DNA from: Berkiella sp964496435
Lineage (GTDB): Bacteria; Pseudomonadota; Gammaproteobacteria; Berkiellales; Berkiellaceae
Length of the DNA: 64,000 nt
Assembly (NCBI GenBank): GCA_964496435.1
Contig: CAZBZP010000005.1
Location: 101,807-165,806 of the forward strand
Reading direction: 5' to 3'
The notes under the pieces were generated by a model, which did not search any database, had not been told where the DNA came from, and saw only the letters and a list, made by a program, of their open reading frames with translations. The position numbers were made by a program, and so were the translations under genes. Shown one piece after another: positions 1-7,591 of this stretch; the stretch's first letter is position 1; every line of letters starts with the position of its first letter.

Positions 1-106
1 GTAAGGCAAAAGTACTTAAAAATATGCCGGCCAATGTCAGGAACACTATTTCGTGTCGCGATTGACGAGGATCTATCTGGAATTGGCGCTGATACAAGGG
101 TTGCAT
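1..106 (-). CDS. N-terminus of a membrane protein, possibly VUT-family (queuosine precursor transporter-like); cut by window edge
   Basis: Reading the minus strand from an ATG at 106 gives 35 codons open to the window edge. A short polar N-terminus containing QFQIDPRQSRHE is followed by a hydrophobic run, IVFLTLAGIFLSTFAL, that looks like a first membrane segment. An in-frame TAG lies two codons upstream, so the start is fixed at 106 or later. The N-terminal pattern resembles YhhQ/VUT-type queuosine precursor transporters, but 35 residues cannot settle it. A TATAAT lies only six bases upstream of the ATG and there is no Shine-Dalgarno, so a leaderless transcript is possible. Confidence 0.4.
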   Translation of the reverse strand, partial: MQPLYQRQFQIDPRQSRHEIVFLTLAGIFLSTFAL

Positions 107-242
107 AACACTATTATAAGTTGCCGCTAAGAGCCAAATGATACCCTTTTAAGCCAAGTTATACAATTTAGAAAAAGATTACTGTGCTATGAGGCCTGAC
201 AAGAGGAAAAAGGACTTATTTTTCAAGAAGTTCAATAAGTTC

Positions 243-270
243 TTGGCATTTTTAAAGTGTATGCTAAAGT
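243..270 (+). promoter_or_regulatory. Candidate promoter of the lemA-like gene
   Basis: TTGGCA at 243-248 and TAAAGT at 265-270 are 16 bases apart, with a TG extended -10 just before the latter. The -35 overlaps an imperfect inverted repeat (CAAGAA at 224-229 and TTCTTG at 240-245) that could be an operator. Seen by eye only. Confidence 0.4.
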
Positions 271-295
271 GTAGTTATATTTCATGGAGGTTTTA

Positions 296-916
296 GTGGC
301 CAATCCCCAGCTGATTCTTAAAGACCCAAAGGTTAAATTAGCCCTCATCGTTGTTGGGGTGGCTTTAGCGCTTTATTTATTAACAGGTAGTTGGTTAAAC
401 AATATCAACAATGCACAAAAAACGGTGCATAATAATTTTCTTTCTCTTAAGCAAAATTGTGAGCATCGTCTTGCCATGATTCCGCAATTTGTACAACTTT
501 TTCAAACACTCTCACCAGATGCACATGCACCTGTGCAGCAGCTTACTCAAACCTATATGTTGGCATCAAAATTTACGATTGATGAAAATATTCTTACAAA
601 TGCGGAATTGATGCAGGCTTTTATTCAGATTCAAAGGCAGATTGGTAATTCGTTTGCATTAATGGCCCAGCAAACAAAAAACTATCCAGCTATTGAGGAT
701 AACCGCCAATACATAATGCTGAGAATGCAATTACAATCATTAGATCAACAAATACAATATATGAGCGTATTGCTTAATCAAAGCATCCTCATTCACAACA
801 GTTTATTGTCAGGCTTTCCAAAAGCTTGGCTCAACTCATTTTTCATAGGCGAAAAGCCCTTGCAGCTCATTCAAGCCTCAGCACTTCCTAACGACCAGGC
901 AAAAGAATTAAAGTAA
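296..916 (+). CDS. lemA: LemA family protein
   Basis: A 206-residue protein with one N-terminal membrane helix (about residues 14-34), followed by the LemA pattern: N-N-x-x-K-x-V-x-N-N-F-x-x-L and then long helices. This topology, a short N-terminus and a helical domain outside the membrane, is typical of LemA. The role of LemA in bacteria is poorly defined. I chose GTG at 296 because a perfect GGAGG (286-290) sits five bases upstream; the ATG at 284 overlaps that ribosome-binding site and has none of its own. The next gene encodes a TPM-domain protein, a pairing often seen with LemA, which supports the call. Confidence 0.8.
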   Translation: MANPQLILKDPKVKLALIVVGVALALYLLTGSWLNNINNAQKTVHNNFLSLKQNCEHRLAMIPQFVQLFQTLSPDAHAPVQQLTQTYMLASKFTIDENILTNAELMQAFIQIQRQIGNSFALMAQQTKNYPAIEDNRQYIMLRMQLQSLDQQIQYMSVLLNQSILIHNSLLSGFPKAWLNSFFIGEKPLQLIQASALPNDQAKELK

Positions 917-961
917 GCCCCTCATTTTGGACAAGCGCATCGTATTGAGAGATAAGCTCAA

Positions 962-991
962 TTGATAGTTGGGGTTATAAATTAGTATAAT
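962..991 (+). promoter_or_regulatory. Promoter of the TPM-domain gene
   Basis: TTGATA at 962-967 and TATAAT at 986-991, with an 18-base spacer. Transcription would start near 998, so the TPM gene can be transcribed separately from lemA. Confidence 0.55.
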
Positions 992-1064
992 ACACCCATT
1001 TGATGGAATGAGTGCCTCATTGAACACAGGCTCAGGAAAATTATTCATAAGAAGGGTGAGTAAC

Positions 1065-1835
1065 GTGCAAGCTAAAGTCTTATATCGCACTTTTTTAAAG
1101 GTTGTTTTATCTATAGGCATCCTTTTAGGACTTTCGTTTTTTTATGTAGCCAATGCCCACTCATCCCCAGGGTCACTACCTTGGGTAATTGATGAACAAG
1201 ACATCTTTCCCCTAAGCCAATCATCTGGCATTACACATGTTCTCGCCTCATCAGCAATGAATAGAGATATTCATGTGCGTGTGGTTCTTGTTAATGTTCC
1301 AGCTGAAAATGCCAAAGAGCTAATCAATCAAAAAGTAGTCGAATATAAAAATCGTATCCCGCATAGCATGAAGGAAAAAACCAACTTTTTAGTTATCAAT
1401 TTGAGGACCAACGAAAGTAGAATTTTGTTAGGTAATGAGATTCAAAGAACAGATCCGCTCATAGAAAGTTTGGTTCGAATTCAAAATGACATTGTTTTAC
1501 CCAGCTTATCACAAGGCGATATTAAAGCTGCTGTAAGCCAAGGTGCCGTAGCGATTGCAACGGTATTGGACACAAGCCCAGTTATCCATAACACTTCCTC
1601 GCTATGGCATGCCTTTAAGGCTTGGATATCTTCATATTATCTATGGACACCTATGCAAATTTTCTTTTGGTTAGGTGTTTTCTTTGCCCTGGCTTATGTG
1701 CTGTTTAAATTCTTTGATAAGCCCAGCAAGAAACCCGAAGAGGTTGATATGATAGCTCTCCAAGAAACTATCATCGAGAATAGCCTGATGCTAAGGCAGC
1801 AGTATGGCCATTATTCAGATCCCCATGGATATTAA
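1065..1835 (+). CDS. TPM-domain protein (YgcG-like), membrane anchored
   Basis: A 256-residue protein with a signal-type hydrophobic segment (about residues 8-28, ending VANA), a TPM domain (about 35-170) and a C-terminal membrane helix (about 200-220) with a short cytoplasmic tail. The TPM region shows L-P-W-V-I-D-E-Q-D-I-F-P-L near its start and the pattern V-I-N-L-R-T-N-E-S-R-I-L-L-G in the middle. TPM proteins are associated with membrane-protein repair or phosphatase activity in plastids; the bacterial role is unclear. Start GTG 1065 has AAGGGTGAG upstream and gives a clean signal peptide. The alternative ATG at 1008 would add 19 polar residues. It follows lemA, matching the known LemA-TPM pairing. 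Confidence 0.7.
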   Translation: MQAKVLYRTFLKVVLSIGILLGLSFFYVANAHSSPGSLPWVIDEQDIFPLSQSSGITHVLASSAMNRDIHVRVVLVNVPAENAKELINQKVVEYKNRIPHSMKEKTNFLVINLRTNESRILLGNEIQRTDPLIESLVRIQNDIVLPSLSQGDIKAAVSQGAVAIATVLDTSPVIHNTSSLWHAFKAWISSYYLWTPMQIFFWLGVFFALAYVLFKFFDKPSKKPEEVDMIALQETIIENSLMLRQQYGHYSDPHGY

Positions 1836-1935
1836 ACCTATTTTGCTAGTTTAGATTGGCATAAACCCGTGTTACTATGGGATTTCAAGGAAGGAATTTG
1901 TCGAAAGACAAAAGGACATAATAAGGAGAGGGCCA

Positions 1936-2199
1936 ATGTCAAAAGGGCAATCTTTGCAAGACCCATTTCTCAATGCCCTGCGCAAAGAGAAAATCCCCGT
2001 ATCGATTTACTTAGTAAATGGTATTAAGTTGCAAGGCCAAGTTGAATCATTTGATCAATTTGTGGTGTTATTAAAAAACAGTGTTAGTCAGATGGTATAT
2101 AAGCATGCTATCTCTACTGTTGTGCCAGCCAGAAATATTACGAGTAAGCTACCGCTGGTGGGGCAAAATGGTGATGACTTCGCTGCAGGAAATACCTAA
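1936..2199 (+). CDS. hfq: RNA chaperone Hfq
   Basis: 87 residues. The Sm1 region begins Q-D-P-F-L-N-A-L-R and continues with V-x-I-Y-L-V-N-G-I-K-L-Q-G; the Sm2 signature Y-K-H-A-I-S-T-V-V-P is intact. Hfq forms a hexameric ring that pairs small RNAs with mRNAs. The C-terminal tail is short (about 20 residues), as in many non-enteric gammaproteobacteria. A strong AAGGAGAG lies a few bases upstream of the ATG. It is followed by hflX, the usual order. miaA, often upstream of hfq in enterics, is not here; the LemA/TPM pair takes its place. Confidence 0.97.
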   Translation: MSKGQSLQDPFLNALRKEKIPVSIYLVNGIKLQGQVESFDQFVVLLKNSVSQMVYKHAISTVVPARNITSKLPLVGQNGDDFAAGNT

Positions 2200-2256
2200 G
2201 CAATAGCTAAAGCAACGGTATAATTATAAAAACATAGATCCATAGGAGCGAGAATT

Positions 2257-3555
2257 TTGTTCGAGCGGCCTAGTAGCAGTGATCGGGCTGTTCTTGTCCA
2301 TATACATTTTCGTCATCTTGCAGAACATGCAGATCTTCCAGAATTTTGCGAATTAACAAAAGCCGCAGATATCGTACCAGTCGAAACCATTAGCGCAGTG
2401 CGAGACAAACCTGATCCGAAGCTTTATATCGGAAAAGGAAAATGCGAAGAACTCAGCATGGCTGTCAAAGCACAAAATGCAAACCTGGTTATATTTAATC
2501 ATGAATTATCTCCTTCGCAAGAAAGAAACGTTGAGCGTATTGTTAAATGCCGCGTCTTATCCCGCACTGGCTTGATTTTGACTATCTTTGCCCAGCGTGC
2601 ACGAACTTTTGAAGGCAAATTACAAGTCGAGCTAGCCCAATTAGAGCATATGTCCACGCGTTTGGTGAGAATTTGGACTCACCTTGAACGTCAAAAAGGC
2701 GGAATAGGTTTGCGCGGTGGCCCGGGTGAAACACAGTTAGAAGTGGACAGACGTCTGATCCGTAATCGTATGCAAGCCATTGAAAAGCGGCTTGATAAAG
2801 TAAAATCGCAAAGAGAGCAAAGTCGAAATTTAAGACAGCGTCAACAAGTACTTACCGTTGCTTTAGTTGGCTATACTAATGCGGGCAAATCTACTTTATT
2901 TAATGCATTAACAGGTGCGCATGTCTGGGTGGCAAATCAATTATTTGCTACTTTAGATCCAACCATGCGCAGCGTTGAAATCCCACAATTAGGGAAGGTA
3001 GTATTGGCAGATACTGTGGGCTTTGTGCGAAATTTACCTCATGGTTTGGTGGATGCCTTTAGAGCAACCTTAGAAGAAACAACACAAGCTTCCTTATTAG
3101 TACATGTCATAGATGCACATGATGAACAATTAGCTGAGCATATTGACCAAGTAAACCAAGTACTCACAGAGATTGGCGCACAGGATGTTCCGCAATTACT
3201 CGTATTTAATAAAGCAGATTTATTAGAAGATTCTCCTTATCATCCTGGCTATGCAGAGTATGATAAAGATGGCAAAATAACTAAAATATGGGTCTCTGCC
3301 CTCAAAGGAGAGGGTTTAGATTTGCTGCGAGAGGCATTGCAAGGTAGGCTAAGCAGCACAAGGGTCCATGGCGTGTTACACTTAACACCAACCCATGGTC
3401 AGCTTCGTGCTCAACTATATAGCTTACAAGCAGTGCTTCAAGAGACAATAACTGAAGCAGGTGGATGGGATTTAGTAATTAGTTTAACAAATTATCAATG
3501 GCAGAAACTATGCAAAGAGCATAGTGAACTAACTCAAATCTTCGCACAAATATAG
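2257..3555 (+). CDS. hflX: Ribosome-associated GTPase HflX
   Basis: 432 residues. The N-terminal HflX domain includes the glycine-rich linker G-G-I-G-L-R-G-G-P-G-E-T-Q-L-E. It is followed by a coiled region and a TrmE-Era-type GTPase domain: G1 G-Y-T-N-A-G-K-S-T (about 206-214), G3 D-T-V-G-F, G4 N-K-A-D, and a G5-like S-A-L. HflX splits stalled 70S ribosomes, for example after heat stress. Translation starts at TTG 2257, with AGGAG eight bases upstream; no ATG is available at the conserved N-terminus. It lies between hfq and hflK, 57 bases after hfq, probably in one operon. Confidence 0.96.
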   Translation: MFERPSSSDRAVLVHIHFRHLAEHADLPEFCELTKAADIVPVETISAVRDKPDPKLYIGKGKCEELSMAVKAQNANLVIFNHELSPSQERNVERIVKCRVLSRTGLILTIFAQRARTFEGKLQVELAQLEHMSTRLVRIWTHLERQKGGIGLRGGPGETQLEVDRRLIRNRMQAIEKRLDKVKSQREQSRNLRQRQQVLTVALVGYTNAGKSTLFNALTGAHVWVANQLFATLDPTMRSVEIPQLGKVVLADTVGFVRNLPHGLVDAFRATLEETTQASLLVHVIDAHDEQLAEHIDQVNQVLTEIGAQDVPQLLVFNKADLLEDSPYHPGYAEYDKDGKITKIWVSALKGEGLDLLREALQGRLSSTRVHGVLHLTPTHGQLRAQLYSLQAVLQETITEAGGWDLVISLTNYQWQKLCKEHSELTQIFAQI

Positions 3556-3577
3556 ATTTAAATAAAAGAGGTCAGAC

Positions 3578-4771
3578 ATGTCTTGGAATGAACCCGGTGA
3601 GCGGGATAAAGGTAAAAAGAAGGACCCTTGGGGAAAAGATGAAGAAGGCCCACCCAATATTGACGAGGCACTGCGTCAGCTACAAAAAAAACTGCGTGGT
3701 GTTTTTGGGCAAGGCGGTGGCTCCTCTACTTTTAACCCTGCAAACAAATCCGGATCCAGTAAAACTTTTGGCTTTGGTTTAATTGGCGCCATTATTTTTC
3801 TTGTGTATATCATTAGTGGGATCTATGTTGTTGAACCTGCAGAAGAAGCGGTTGTAATGCGCTTTGGTCGCTATGTGAGCACCCAAGGCCCAGGACCACA
3901 TTGGATAGCACCGCTTTTTGAATCCAAAGAAATCGTCAATGTGCAGGAAGTTAAAACAACCAAGCATGGCGGCCAAATGCTAACAAAAGATGAAAATATT
4001 GTTAGCGCTGAGATTGCTGTTCAATATCGCATTAGTGACGCTAAGGACTATTTATTTAATTTAGTTCAGCCAGAAAAAAGCTTACAACAAGTTTCTGAAA
4101 GTGCATTGCGTTCAGTGGTTGGTCAATCTACTTTAAATGAAGTCTTGACCAGTGGTCGTGGTGAAATCGGTGTTGAAATCCGTAAGCAAATTCAGCAAAT
4201 TTTGGATAATTATAAATCTGGATTGCAGATTTCAGACTTGGCGATGCAGCAGACCAAAGCGCCTGAAGAAGTCAAAGCCGCTTTTGATGATGCGATTAAA
4301 GCACAACAAGATGAGGAACGTCTGGTGAATGAAGCAGAAGCTTATGCCAGAAAAATCATTCCAATTGCAGAAGGTCGTGCTAAACGTACTTTTGAGGAAG
4401 CCAGAGCTTACAAAGAAAGGTCAATTTTAGAGGCACAAGGTCGTACAGCAAAATTTGCGAAAGTGTTGCCTGAATATCAACGTGCGCCACAAGTAACACG
4501 TGATAGATTGTACATTGATACCCTACAAGATGTTTACACCAATACATCTAAGATCCTTGTTGATGTGAATGGTGGTAATAATTTGGTGTATTTACCTTTA
4601 GACAAGCTCATGAATGATAATAAAGCGGCACGTAGCGCACCTAGAGAAATGGATGATAATCCCATTTCTTTAAATGATAAGTCATCACAAACCATGAGTT
4701 CATTAAATCGCAGTATGAGTCGCCGGCCGACTTATGAAGATGCTGAACGTCCGAGCCGAGAGGGAATGTAA
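3578..4771 (+). CDS. hflK: FtsH protease modulator HflK
   Basis: 397 residues. A glycine/lysine-rich cytoplasmic N-terminus (1-60) precedes one membrane helix (about 65-85), then a prohibitin/SPFH domain with V-E-P-A-E-E-A-V-V-M-R-F-G-R, then a long charged helical region (about 235-300) and a polar tail. HflK and HflC form a large periplasm-facing cage around the FtsH protease and restrain its activity. An AGAGG Shine-Dalgarno precedes the ATG. The stop codon overlaps the hflC start by one base (TAATG), showing translational coupling. Confidence 0.96.
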   Translation: MSWNEPGERDKGKKKDPWGKDEEGPPNIDEALRQLQKKLRGVFGQGGGSSTFNPANKSGSSKTFGFGLIGAIIFLVYIISGIYVVEPAEEAVVMRFGRYVSTQGPGPHWIAPLFESKEIVNVQEVKTTKHGGQMLTKDENIVSAEIAVQYRISDAKDYLFNLVQPEKSLQQVSESALRSVVGQSTLNEVLTSGRGEIGVEIRKQIQQILDNYKSGLQISDLAMQQTKAPEEVKAAFDDAIKAQQDEERLVNEAEAYARKIIPIAEGRAKRTFEEARAYKERSILEAQGRTAKFAKVLPEYQRAPQVTRDRLYIDTLQDVYTNTSKILVDVNGGNNLVYLPLDKLMNDNKAARSAPREMDDNPISLNDKSSQTMSSLNRSMSRRPTYEDAERPSREGM

Positions 4772-5697
4772 TGATGAATGCAAAAACGAAAACAATATCA
4801 TTAATTGCATTAGTAAGTATTATCCTTCTTTCAGGATTAAGCTTATTCATCGTTGAAGAAACAGAACGTGCGATTGTTGTTCGCTTGGGTAATATTGTAA
4901 TAGATCCTCAGTCTAAGGAAGCGGAAATACTGCAACCTGGGCTGCGGGCTAAATTACCGTTGGTTGATAGTGTTCGCTTTTTTGATAAGCGTATTCAAAC
5001 ATTAGATATTTCATCTTCTCGTATCCCAACCCAAGAGAAGAAGGAATTGATTGTCGATTTGTTTACCAAATGGCGCATTCAAGATTTTGCTAAGTTTTAC
5101 AATGCCACTGGTGGCGGAAATAAGAAAAAAGCAGAGCAGCTGTTACAAGAAAAAATTGTTGACGGCTTACGCGGTGAATTTGGTCGACGCAAATTAAATG
5201 ATGTAGTTTCACAAGATAGAAATAAGGTAATGGAAAAAATTCGATTTGATGCCAACAATGCTTCAAAGACTCTGGGTGTTGAAGTTGTTGATGCACGTAT
5301 CGTCAGAATTGATTTACCTAAAGAGGTCAGTGAATCTGTCTTTAATTTGATGCGAACTGAGCGTCAGCGTGTTGCAGCAGAACATCGCGCCCAAGGACAA
5401 TCCCGCGCTGAGGCAATACGTGCAGATGCCGACGCGAAGGTGATAGTGATAGGGGCTACGGCGGAAAGCCAAGCTAACCAGGTCAAGGGTGATGGGGATG
5501 CTCAGGCAGCTAAAATCTATGCAGACGTTTATGGCAAGGATCCTGAGTTTTATAGCTTTTACCGTAGTTTGGAAGCCTATAAAGAGACATTCAAAGGTAA
5601 TAATGATATGCTAGTCGTCAAACCAGATGATGCTTTCTTTAAGTACTTTAGACGTAGTGGTAGCGCGAGTGCCAGTGCGAATAATGGAAAAAGTTAG
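4771..5697 (+). CDS. hflC: FtsH protease modulator HflC
   Basis: 308 residues: an N-terminal membrane helix (about 8-27), an SPFH/prohibitin domain beginning F-I-V-E-E-T-E-R-A-I-V-V-R-L-G, and the conserved coiled segment containing R-A-E-A-I-R-A-D-A-D-A. It ends in a short Ser/Ala-rich tail. It is the partner of HflK in the FtsH-HflKC complex. Two ATG codons stand in tandem (4771 and 4774); the first overlaps the hflK stop. A strong intrinsic terminator follows 30 bases after the stop, so the hfq-hflX-hflK-hflC transcription unit probably ends here. Confidence 0.96.
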   Translation: MMNAKTKTISLIALVSIILLSGLSLFIVEETERAIVVRLGNIVIDPQSKEAEILQPGLRAKLPLVDSVRFFDKRIQTLDISSSRIPTQEKKELIVDLFTKWRIQDFAKFYNATGGGNKKKAEQLLQEKIVDGLRGEFGRRKLNDVVSQDRNKVMEKIRFDANNASKTLGVEVVDARIVRIDLPKEVSESVFNLMRTERQRVAAEHRAQGQSRAEAIRADADAKVIVIGATAESQANQVKGDGDAQAAKIYADVYGKDPEFYSFYRSLEAYKETFKGNNDMLVVKPDDAFFKYFRRSGSASASANNGKS

Positions 5698-5730
5698 TCA
5701 ATCTTGGTAAAATGCGATTTGAAGTGAAGA

Positions 5731-5758
5731 CGGGCGCCTTGGCGCCCGAGTTTTTTTC
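5731..5758 (+). terminator. Intrinsic terminator after hflC
   Basis: CGGGCGCC at 5731-5738 pairs with GGCGCCCG at 5741-5748 and is followed by a run of seven T. This is a very GC-rich stem for this AT-rich sequence. It separates the hfl genes from DUF2065-purA. Confidence 0.85.
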
Positions 5759-5772
5759 TTCTGGAAAATAGT

Positions 5773-5958
5773 ATGTTGAACGATTTTTTTGCAGCGGCAG
5801 CGTTGTTATTGGTCTTTGAAGGAATAATGCCTTTTACGAATCCTGCTAAATGGCGTCATGTGATCCGCATGGTGACCTCCCAATCCGATTCTGCACTCAG
5901 GGTAATGGGCTTAATAAGCATGCTCGCTGGAGCATTGCTGCTATACATGGTGCGATAA
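5773..5958 (+). CDS. DUF2065 (YjeT-like) small membrane protein
   Basis: 61 residues with two predicted membrane helices (about 3-20 and 43-60) joined by a loop containing N-P-A-K-W-R, the characteristic DUF2065 motif. Function is unknown. Its position between hflC and purA is the same as yjeT in E. coli, which strongly supports a real gene despite its size. The ribosome-binding site is weak (TGGAAAA), and the gene starts just 15 bases after the hflC terminator. Confidence 0.85.
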   Translation: MLNDFFAAAALLLVFEGIMPFTNPAKWRHVIRMVTSQSDSALRVMGLISMLAGALLLYMVR

Positions 5959-5995
5959 AGAAAATTTTTCATATTTAACTGTAGGAAGCCGATTT

Positions 5996-7285
5996 ATGGC
6001 AAAAACGATGGTGATCCTTGGCGGCCAATGGGGCGACGAAGGAAAAGGTAAAATTGTTGACTTGTTAACCGAGCGCGCTAACGTTGTGGTGCGATTTCAA
6101 GGTGGTCATAACGCAGGTCATACCTTAGTGATTGGTGATAATCGCTTGGTATTACATCTGATCCCTTCTGGCATTTTGCATGAAGGTGTTACTTGCGTAT
6201 TAGGTCAAGGGGTTGTGATTTCTCCCAAAGCATTGATGGAAGAAATTGATTTATTAAATCAAAAAGGGATCCCTGTTCTTGAGCGTTTAAGAGTGAGCAG
6301 TGCGGCGCCTTTGGTATTGCCTTATCACGTTGCATTAGATAAAGCCCGTGAACATGCTCAAGGTGCAAAAGCGGTAGGTACAACTGGCCGTGGGATTGGT
6401 CCTGCTTATGAAGATAAAGTGGCAAGACGTGCTATTCGCATGATTGATCTATTGTCTCCAGAAGTATTTGAACAGAAACTCGATAAAAACTTGGAATATC
6501 ATAATTTTATTTTAACCCAATATTACAAGGTTGAGCCTGTTGCCAAGGGACCTATCTTAGAAGAAGCTGCCATCATCAGAGAGCGTTTGGCGAATGTAAT
6601 TATCGACGTACCAGCATTTTTAGCGCAGAGCTACAAAGATAATCAAAATATCATTTTTGAAGGCGCTCAGGGAACGATGCTCGATATCGATCATGGTACT
6701 TATCCCTATGTGACATCCTCTAATACAACAGCAGGTGGTGTAGCCACAGGCTCTGGTTTTGGACCGCGCTATATTCAAGATATCGTTGGTATTGCTAAAG
6801 CTTATTGTACGCGCGTAGGCGGAGGCCCATTCCCTACTGAATTACATGATGATATTGGTAAGCAAATTGCTACCATTGGTAAGGAAGTCGGCGCTACAAC
6901 AGGGCGTGCTCGCCGTTGTGGTTGGTTTGATGCGGTAGCAATGCGCAAAAGTGCAGAGCTCAACAGTATGTCTTGGCTTGCCATTACAAAGCTGGATGTT
7001 CTTGATGGATTAACAGAGATTAAGATCTGTACGGGTTATCGTCTCAAAGATACAGAATGGGACGTTCCCCCTGTTGATGCTGAGCTATTAGCTTTGTGTG
7101 AGCCCATCTATGAAGTATGGCCAGGTTGGCAAGAAAGCACCCAAGGCATTAAGAGCTGGGATGCCCTGCCAAAAGCAGCGCAGAATTATCTTGAACGTTT
7201 ATCACAGTTAGTCGGGACACCTATCGGTCTGATCTCTACAGGCGCTGATAGGCGTGATACGATTATGCTAACAACATTTATGTGA
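5996..7285 (+). CDS. purA: Adenylosuccinate synthetase
   Basis: 429 residues. It opens with the GTP-binding loop G-G-Q-W-G-D-E-G-K-G-K and shows the IMP site G-G-H-N-A-G-H-T, the G-R-G-I-G-P-A-Y-E motif, and Q-G-T-M-L-D-I-D-H-G-T-Y. PurA condenses IMP and aspartate, using GTP, in the first committed step to AMP. Full length compared with E. coli (432). AGGA stands upstream of the ATG at 5996. No terminator is obvious after it; a palindromic repeat and a convergent tRNA follow. Confidence 0.97.
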   Translation: MAKTMVILGGQWGDEGKGKIVDLLTERANVVVRFQGGHNAGHTLVIGDNRLVLHLIPSGILHEGVTCVLGQGVVISPKALMEEIDLLNQKGIPVLERLRVSSAAPLVLPYHVALDKAREHAQGAKAVGTTGRGIGPAYEDKVARRAIRMIDLLSPEVFEQKLDKNLEYHNFILTQYYKVEPVAKGPILEEAAIIRERLANVIIDVPAFLAQSYKDNQNIIFEGAQGTMLDIDHGTYPYVTSSNTTAGGVATGSGFGPRYIQDIVGIAKAYCTRVGGGPFPTELHDDIGKQIATIGKEVGATTGRARRCGWFDAVAMRKSAELNSMSWLAITKLDVLDGLTEIKICTGYRLKDTEWDVPPVDAELLALCEPIYEVWPGWQESTQGIKSWDALPKAAQNYLERLSQLVGTPIGLISTGADRRDTIMLTTFM

Positions 7286-7331
7286 AAAGTTAGTTTTGTA
7301 AGTTTGGAAGTAGATATCAAGAGCTTAGCTA

Positions 7332-7432
7332 TTTGAATATAGGCAAGGCGCCTAGCAAGCAAATCCCTAGGAGTGCACTTCTTAGTGCATGACTAGGGTG
7401 AGCGCGCGACGGCAACGATGCATAGATTCAAA
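7332..7432. repeat. Palindromic dispersed repeat, copy C
   Basis: A 101-base element bounded by TTTGAAT (7332) and ATTCAAA (7432), with a strong inner inverted repeat (CCCTAG-AGTGCAC against GTGCA-CTAGGG, about 7366-7398). The 30 bases at 7342-7371 match copy A (59079-59108) at 24 of 30 positions, by my alignment. It sits 14 bases from the 3' end of tRNA-Leu. Confidence 0.6.
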
Positions 7433-7446
7433 GGGCTGAGCGATAT

Positions 7447-7533
7447 TGGTGCCGAGGAGAGGACTTGAACCTCCACAGGGTTACCCCCACAAGTACCTGA
7501 AACTTGCGTGTCTACCAGTTTCACCACCTCGGC
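7447..7533 (-). tRNA. tRNA-Leu(CAG)
   Basis: On the minus strand the sequence folds into an 87-base tRNA with encoded CCA. The acceptor stem is GCCGAGG/CCTCGGC. The anticodon stem CAAGT/ACTTG encloses TTCAGGT, giving anticodon CAG. There is a long class II variable arm (GGG-TAA-CCC), and the T-arm contains GTTCAAGTC. All features fit tRNA-Leu reading CUG. Confidence 0.95.
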
Positions 7534-7591
7534 AAGAAATGGATTGCTCGCGAATCTAACGTGCCATGACGAAGAAGTCAATATAATTAAC

